The position numbers were made by a program, and so were the translations under genes. Positions 59,349-64,000 of a DNA stretch of 64,000 bases are shown here, one piece after another (position 1 is the stretch's first letter; every line of letters starts with the position of its first letter). Source of the stretch: Flavobacterium hydatis (lineage in GTDB: Bacteria; Bacteroidota; Bacteroidia; Flavobacteriales; Flavobacteriaceae); contig NZ_JPRM01000015.1 of assembly GCF_000737695.1 (NCBI RefSeq), positions 124,001 to 188,000 on the forward strand. The letters run 5' to 3'. The notes beneath the pieces are model-generated. The model was given only the letters and a program-made list of their open reading frames with translations, did not search any database and was not told where the DNA came from.

Positions 59349-59457
59349 CTTACTATATGTTTAATGTTTGTTTCTCAAAGCTATCAAAAATTGAATTAAG
59401 AAACGAATAAGTTAATAAAACATTATGAAAATAAATGGAGGTTTTTTTGAACGAACC

Positions 59458-61929
59458 CTACTTATTCTTCTCGTCTTTCTTCCCCCATTTTATTTTGATT
59501 TTCCCACCATCATCGACGGCTAATAAATGCAAAACGATTCCTCGGTTGCGAACTGCATCTCGCTCGGCTTTGGTGGCAAGTTTTACATCATTCTTTGAAT
59601 TTCGGAGTGGGATTGTCAAGGCTAAATTGGTATCATGCCCAAGAGAATAGATTCCGGCAACATCAAAATTAAGAACGCTTGAACTTACTCTTAAACTATT
59701 CACATCTATATTCTGCCCTCTTAAGATAACATCGCCTGATAAATTACTGAACGTAATATTTTTTACATCACGGAATGGAAACGCAAACTTCCCGATTTTT
59801 ACAATTGGCTCAAAATTGACTAAAGCTCCATTGTTGACTTTAAAATTGACATTGCCAGTTACTGAGTTTTTTATTAAATCTCCTCCAGAATCCATTATTC
59901 CTGCAACGCTTGCTTTGGATGTCAGTTTCCCTTTTATATCTTTTGCATCAAATGATTTTATATCAAAATTATTAAACGAGGTCAAAAACTTTGTAATATC
60001 AACATTGGTAACTTGGGCTTCTGATTTAAAATTATACTTTTTGCCATTTGGACTTAACACTGCCGAGAAATCAATTGTTCCTCCTGCAGTTTGCAAAAAT
60101 CCGTTTTGTACCGTGACATTAGAATTTGTTAGCCTAATTGTTGCTTTTGCATTTGTTGCCGCTAACTTGGCATAAACAAGCTTATCCATATTAAGTTGCA
60201 AGACTACTTGACATTTGTTTATTACGGTATGAAGCTGGTCTGAAAAACTCTGATGATTTGCAGGCTTTTTGCTAGGTTGTTTATTTTTTTGGGTCGCAGC
60301 AATAACACCTAGAAATTGTTTTATATCGATACTCGGGCTATAAATTTTCCAATCAACTAGCATTTTTTCGGGTGCATCATAATAGAGGTTCAAGAAATTA
60401 TCGACTCTTCCTTCTACAAAAATCGTATTATGTCGGTCTTTGAATGCAAATTTCTTGATTACAAGTGCTTGCTCGGTAAAGTCCAGCTGAATGTCTGTTT
60501 TTTCGAAAGTAAGTCCTTTGGGGATATATTTTAAACTAGTATTTCCAACCCTAACGCTTCCTATGAATTTTGGTTTTCGAAAGTACAAATCGACGATATC
60601 ACACTCGAACTTAAAATCGACTTTGGCCTGACCATTGGAAAAGCGCATTAAATCGGCATTGATTATATTGTTTAGTTTCGTAACATCAAAATTGGCGTTT
60701 AGGTTTCCTGTTGCAACGGGTTTATCAAAATTATGAATCATTGCATCTGGAATTTCAAAAGGAATTGTATTATATGCTCCTTTAAATCCGTGTATTATTA
60801 CTGCCGAATTAGAATCATAACAACCTAACTCTTCCTTTAATATATTTGTGAATTTCCCGTTGAAGGTACAATCTGAAATTAATCCGTCGGGAATGCGTAA
60901 TTCATTGTCCTTAATTTCGGCAACTACATTAATCTTCGGGTCGCCCTCGGAATTTAAATCTCCATCGATTGTACAGGTTACTCCTATTGGATCTTTTAAA
61001 TCATACCATTTTAGCTTGGAACTAATGTTATTGGCCAGCAAATAGGTGGCGTTTTTCCAGAGGATTCTGGTTTTGATTTCGATACCAAAATTGGAACTGG
61101 TTTTACCTACATCAAAATAGGATTTAACATCAAATTTGTCTCCTCCTATTTCTAGTCCGTCGACATTTGCTGTGATTTTATTTTTGTCGGTATCGTAAGT
61201 AACTGCAATAATTCCTCTTATTCGTTTGTCTTTTGCAAAGCTTCCTTTTTCGGTATTAAAAGCCATACTTTTTACGTTGGTATCTACAAAAAGATTGGTA
61301 CTCCAATCGCTTCCATCGTAATCTATTTTGGCTTTTAGTGCGGCTACTTCAAAATCAAAGAGTTTATTTCGTGGTTTATTTTCGGAAATAAAATGCACAT
61401 TGGTCATACTTATTTCATCGACCAACGTAGTTTTTCCGCTTTCTTTTTTGTCTTTTTTAGGCTTCTTTCTGAAGATGTCTGAGTTTGTTATTCCGTTTGG
61501 ACCTTTGTACAAATCGAGTGTAGCATCATTGATTTCGATTTTATGAAAGTCGATTTTGTCGGATACTAAACTCCAGATATTTAGCCTCACCTCTATTTCT
61601 TTTGCCGTAAGAAATGTTCGTTTATGTATTGCCCACAAACTGTCTTTTAGTTCTACATCTTTTAAGCCTAATGTAAGATTGGGAAATCCTGTTAGGAATT
61701 TATAATGGATGTCGCCTATGTGGATTGTTCCGCTAATGTTGTCGTTTATCTTATCGTTTATTTTTACAACGATTTTGTCTTTGTTGTGATTAAAATAATA
61801 AGCTAATCCTCCTGATGCAAGTAGTAATAATGCGATAAGACTTAGGAAGAAAATACCAATGCGTTTGGCATATTTTTTAAAATTACTTGTTTGTACAAAG
61901 TATTTTATTTTATCAATAATTTGTTTCAT
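59458..61929 (-). CDS. AsmA-family protein
   Basis: 823 aa. One N-terminal membrane helix (~25-46, IFFLSLIALLLLASGGLAYYF) is followed by an AsmA-like N-terminal domain (GTIHIGDIHYKFLTGFPNLT, KIDFHKIEINDATLDLYKGP) and a long periplasmic beta-rich region with a C-terminal AsmA_2 part (VTNVDITKFLTSFNNFDIKSFD). AsmA-like proteins bridge the envelope and are linked to lipid transport and outer-membrane assembly. It is monocistronic. Confidence 0.88.
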   Translation of the reverse strand: MKQIIDKIKYFVQTSNFKKYAKRIGIFFLSLIALLLLASGGLAYYFNHNKDKIVVKINDKINDNISGTIHIGDIHYKFLTGFPNLTLGLKDVELKDSLWAIHKRTFLTAKEIEVRLNIWSLVSDKIDFHKIEINDATLDLYKGPNGITNSDIFRKKPKKDKKESGKTTLVDEISMTNVHFISENKPRNKLFDFEVAALKAKIDYDGSDWSTNLFVDTNVKSMAFNTEKGSFAKDKRIRGIIAVTYDTDKNKITANVDGLEIGGDKFDVKSYFDVGKTSSNFGIEIKTRILWKNATYLLANNISSKLKWYDLKDPIGVTCTIDGDLNSEGDPKINVVAEIKDNELRIPDGLISDCTFNGKFTNILKEELGCYDSNSAVIIHGFKGAYNTIPFEIPDAMIHNFDKPVATGNLNANFDVTKLNNIINADLMRFSNGQAKVDFKFECDIVDLYFRKPKFIGSVRVGNTSLKYIPKGLTFEKTDIQLDFTEQALVIKKFAFKDRHNTIFVEGRVDNFLNLYYDAPEKMLVDWKIYSPSIDIKQFLGVIAATQKNKQPSKKPANHQSFSDQLHTVINKCQVVLQLNMDKLVYAKLAATNAKATIRLTNSNVTVQNGFLQTAGGTIDFSAVLSPNGKKYNFKSEAQVTNVDITKFLTSFNNFDIKSFDAKDIKGKLTSKASVAGIMDSGGDLIKNSVTGNVNFKVNNGALVNFEPIVKIGKFAFPFRDVKNITFSNLSGDVILRGQNIDVNSLRVSSSVLNFDVAGIYSLGHDTNLALTIPLRNSKNDVKLATKAERDAVRNRGIVLHLLAVDDGGKIKIKWGKKDEKNK

Positions 61930-62338
61930 GCTAAGTGATTTTAAGATGGGAATATTAAAGGTAATCTAAAATCATAAGAAATAGCAGTGTTTTTATACAG
62001 AAAAATGCCTTTATAGAAAACAAGTCCTACAAAGGCATTCTATTATTACTCATTGGGTATTATTTATTTTAACGCATAGAAACATAGTTTTTGCACTCTA
62101 TAAAAAGGCGTTTCACTTATCTATAACACACATAGCTAGCTATGTGAAAGAAATGTATTTCCTTTTTTGTTCTTTTTTCACACAGAAAACCTATGTTTCT
62201 ATGTGTTTAATGAAATTTTATCTACACATTCTACAACTCTAGCCCTGATGGGAACGGCATCCTTTTTATAAGGCTTTTTTTGTCTTATAAAAAGATATAG
62301 TGGACAGCAGGAAATAGCTCCTAAAAACTAAAATACTG
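61930..62338. other. Structured non-coding region between Gfo/Idh and AsmA genes
   Basis: No ORF. Contains a hairpin AATGCCTTT / AAAGGCATT at 62004-62039, a perfect 18-bp palindrome CACATAGCTAGCTATGTG at 62129-62146, an inverse pair ATAGAAACATAG (about 62077) and CTATGTTTCTAT (about 62193), and the Flavo-1-like element at 62238-62321. Confidence 0.65.
62238..62321 (+). ncRNA. Conserved structured intergenic element, Flavo-1-like RNA (copy 2)
   Basis: TCTAGCCCTGATGGGAACGG, CATCCTTTTTATAAGG, then TCTTATAAAAAGATATAGTG and GACAGCAGG with GCTCC at the end. The ends and the AAAGATATAG block match the copy at 7598-7676 while the central stem (CTTTTTATAAG against CTTATAAAAAG) differs in sequence but is self-complementary. 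Confidence 0.55.
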
Positions 62339-63337
62339 TTATTTAACGGGATGCGCTTGTCTGAATTCTTTTAAAACCTCGTCGATAACCCAAGTAGTTC
62401 TTGCCGCCGAAACACCATTAGACGGGCAAGCCGGAGTTCCTAGCAATTCTTGCACAATGGTTTCGATAAGTGGTTGCTGAATGTGCAACGGATTATCTAT
62501 TGGGAAACTTTGTGTTTTTCCGTCTTTATCCTCGAGTAATACTGGGTCGTTGCCAAAGGTTGAAAAAGAAATCTTGCCTTTATCGCCTACTATCTCGACA
62601 ATATCATGGCGTTTGTGACTTGCAAAATTCCACAGTCCTGTGCCGTGAATTCCGTTTTCGAACAGGAATGACATCGAAACGCTATCTTCGGCTGGATATG
62701 CCATAAGTTGGGAAGTGGCGTGACCTCGAACGGATTTAATTGGTCCGAAAACAAAATCTAGAAAATCTAGTGTGTGACAAGCCAAATCGACAAATATTCC
62801 GCCACCAGAAATGTGTGGTAAAACGGTCCAAGGTAAGTTGATTTCGTCGTCATATCTTGCTTCAAACGAATGGTACAAAACACAATTTACGTGTCTTGGT
62901 GTTCCGATGATTCCGTTATCAATTAGTTCTTTTATTTTTAGGAAACGTGGCAAACATCTTCTGTAATAAGCTACAAATAATGGTACATTATTTTCTTTGC
63001 AAGCGCTTATCATTTCGTTGCATTCTTCGAAGTTTAACGCCATTGGTTTTTCGACATAAACTGCTTTTCCTGCTTTGGCGCACAATACCGCATACTCTTT
63101 ATGGGATGATGGTGGTGTTGCAATATATACTGCATCGACATCGGGGTCATTTATTAAATCTATCGCATTCGAATACCATTTTGGCACATTATGGCGTTTA
63201 GCATAATCCTCCGCCAAAGCAGCGTCTCTACGCATTACGGCAACTAATGCTGAATTTTTTGTTTTCTGAAATGCTGGTCCACTTTTAACTTCGGTTACAT
63301 TACCACAGCCTATAATTCCCCATCTAACAATTTCCAT
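62339..63337 (-). CDS. Gfo/Idh/MocA-family oxidoreductase
   Basis: 332 aa from the ATG at 63337; the frame to 63406 is upstream non-coding. The N-terminal Rossmann motif is WGIIGCGNVTEVKSGP. The family motif YVEKPMALNFEEC (EKP; the Lys is catalytic) lies near residue 95. The substrate domain has GGGIFVDLACHTLDFLD. Members oxidise or reduce sugars or inositol with bound NAD(P). The exact substrate cannot be told. Confidence 0.92.
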   Translation of the reverse strand: MEIVRWGIIGCGNVTEVKSGPAFQKTKNSALVAVMRRDAALAEDYAKRHNVPKWYSNAIDLINDPDVDAVYIATPPSSHKEYAVLCAKAGKAVYVEKPMALNFEECNEMISACKENNVPLFVAYYRRCLPRFLKIKELIDNGIIGTPRHVNCVLYHSFEARYDDEINLPWTVLPHISGGGIFVDLACHTLDFLDFVFGPIKSVRGHATSQLMAYPAEDSVSMSFLFENGIHGTGLWNFASHKRHDIVEIVGDKGKISFSTFGNDPVLLEDKDGKTQSFPIDNPLHIQQPLIETIVQELLGTPACPSNGVSAARTTWVIDEVLKEFRQAHPVK

Positions 63338-63416
63338 TTTTATGTTTTTTAGTTGTTCCAAATTTAAGAGAAAAGAATTGCTTAAAAAAGTTAGCCACGA
63401 AATCACGAATTATTTT

Positions 63417-63645
63417 TTTCACGCAGATTTAAAAGGATTTGAGCAGATACACACAGATTTTTCACTAATTAAATCGGCTTAGATTTGCCTAAATCTGCTG
63501 AATCTGCGTGAAACAATAAGAATAAGCTACGAATTTTGCGAATTATTTTTTCACGCAGATTTAAAAGGATTTGAGCTGATACACACAGATTTTTCTCTAA
63601 TTAAATCGGCTTAGATTTGCCTAAATCTGCTGAATCTGCGTGAAA
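63417..63645. repeat. Two tandem 97-bp MITE-like elements with 13-bp inverted ends
   Basis: Each copy (63417-63513 and 63549-63645) starts TTTCACGCAGATT and ends AATCTGCGTGAAA, perfect inverse ends. The copies are nearly identical internally (AAAAGGATTTGAGC, TACACACAGATTTTTC, AATCGGCTTAGATTTGCC) with a 132-bp period. No coding capacity. A TTTGCG-type repeat follows at about 63680-63740. The gap 63338-63808 has no gene. Confidence 0.8.
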
Positions 63646-63753
63646 CAATAAAAATAAGCCACGAATTAGCTAATTAGCACGGATTTTAAAACTTTGCGCC
63701 CTTTGCGTAAATCCCTGCGAACTCTGCGGTTAACTCTCTACGCACAGCAAAAA

Positions 63754-63788
63754 AAAACAGGCTTCTCTAAATTAGAAAAGCCTGTTTT
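63754..63788 (-). terminator. Terminator of the prolyl oligopeptidase gene
   Basis: AAAACAGGCTT / AAGCCTGTTTT form an 11-bp stem, extended inside by TCTAA/TTAGA, about 20 nt past the stop. Confidence 0.8.
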
Positions 63789-63808
63789 AAATATTTAATT
63801 ATTAAGTC

Positions 63809-64000
63809 TTACTTTTTAGGTAATGCTTTAAATCCCATATTGAATAATGTAAATGCCTGAATATCGACATTTTCTTGGATTGTAGCTGCTACAGATTTTC
63901 CTGCTCCATGTCCTGCTTTTACATCGATACGAATTAAAACTGGATTGTCTCCTGTTTGTTTTTCTTGTAATTCGGCTGCAAATTTAAAACTATGTGCTGG
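63809..64000 (-). CDS. Prolyl oligopeptidase family (S9A), C-terminal fragment at window edge
   Basis: 63 codons and a stop are visible; the rest lies outside the window. The end reads PAHSFKFAAELQEKQ, NPVLIRIDVKAGHGAGKS and closes FKALPKK, matching the C-terminus of S9A prolyl oligopeptidases. The His in AGHGAGKS is the catalytic His of the triad. Location and substrate are not visible. Confidence 0.85.
   Translation of the reverse strand, partial: PAHSFKFAAELQEKQTGDNPVLIRIDVKAGHGAGKSVAATIQENVDIQAFTLFNMGFKALPKK

Overview
The window looks like a chromosomal segment of a Flavobacterium-like member of the Bacteroidota. The DNA is AT-rich. Start sites lack Shine-Dalgarno sequences. Several genes are preceded by the Bacteroidota-type promoter TTG-N17-20-TAnnTTTG. 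The gene content (DnaE with an N-terminal exonuclease domain, M1 aminopeptidase, glutaryl-CoA dehydrogenase, DUF3050, VKOR-thioredoxin protein, abundant TTTGCG-type intergenic repeats) fits that group. Taxonomy is inferred from content only.

Layout. 1-3.5 kb: the start of a TolC-like gene that runs off the left edge, an AraC regulator, and two identical tRNA-Asp genes separated by 0.95 kb of tandem intergenic repeats. 3.5-14 kb: DUF58 protein, M1 peptidase, thioredoxin, outer-membrane barrel, DnaE and a DUF417 membrane protein, all on the minus strand. 14.6-20.5 kb: a plus-strand leu-type operon, leuC-leuD-methyltransferase-synthase-leuB, in which the synthase has the pyruvate-pocket residues of (R)-citramalate synthase rather than those of a standard LeuA. 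20.6-23.8 kb: RRM protein, lipoprotein, rpsP, rimM and trmN6.

23.8-36.2 kb is the most unusual region. A peptidase-C39 ABC transporter, a HlyD-type adaptor and a VKOR-thioredoxin disulfide-forming protein frame seventeen small double-glycine-leader peptide genes, fifteen of them in one head-to-tail array. All seventeen predicted mature peptides have an even number of cysteines (4 or 6). The likely flow is synthesis, leader cleavage and export by the C39 transporter plus HlyD adaptor, and disulfide formation by the VKOR-Trx protein. No modifying enzyme and no immunity gene is visible. A divergent Pro-rich leader peptide of another type and a TPR/AraC-type regulator border it.

36.4-44 kb: glutaryl-CoA dehydrogenase, DUF3050, SGNH hydrolase, ferredoxin, NifU-like and Mrp Fe-S proteins, and an L,D-transpeptidase. 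44.1-51.6 kb: an export cassette (permease, ATPase, adaptor) divergent from a sigma-54-type response regulator and histidine kinase. A near-consensus sigma-54 promoter and a 36-bp dyad lie in the shared intergenic region. 51.6-64 kb: an alkyltransferase-like protein lacking the catalytic Cys, LysE, TrmB, Amt, an NTF2-like protein, a lipoprotein with three HGQ-GHRC repeats, an exported flavodoxin-RidA fusion, an NAD(P)-binding protein, HPF, an AsmA-like protein, a Gfo/Idh oxidoreductase and the C-terminus of a prolyl oligopeptidase. Two copies of a conserved intergenic element resembling the Flavo-1 RNA, and many palindromic and tandem repeats, occupy the gaps.
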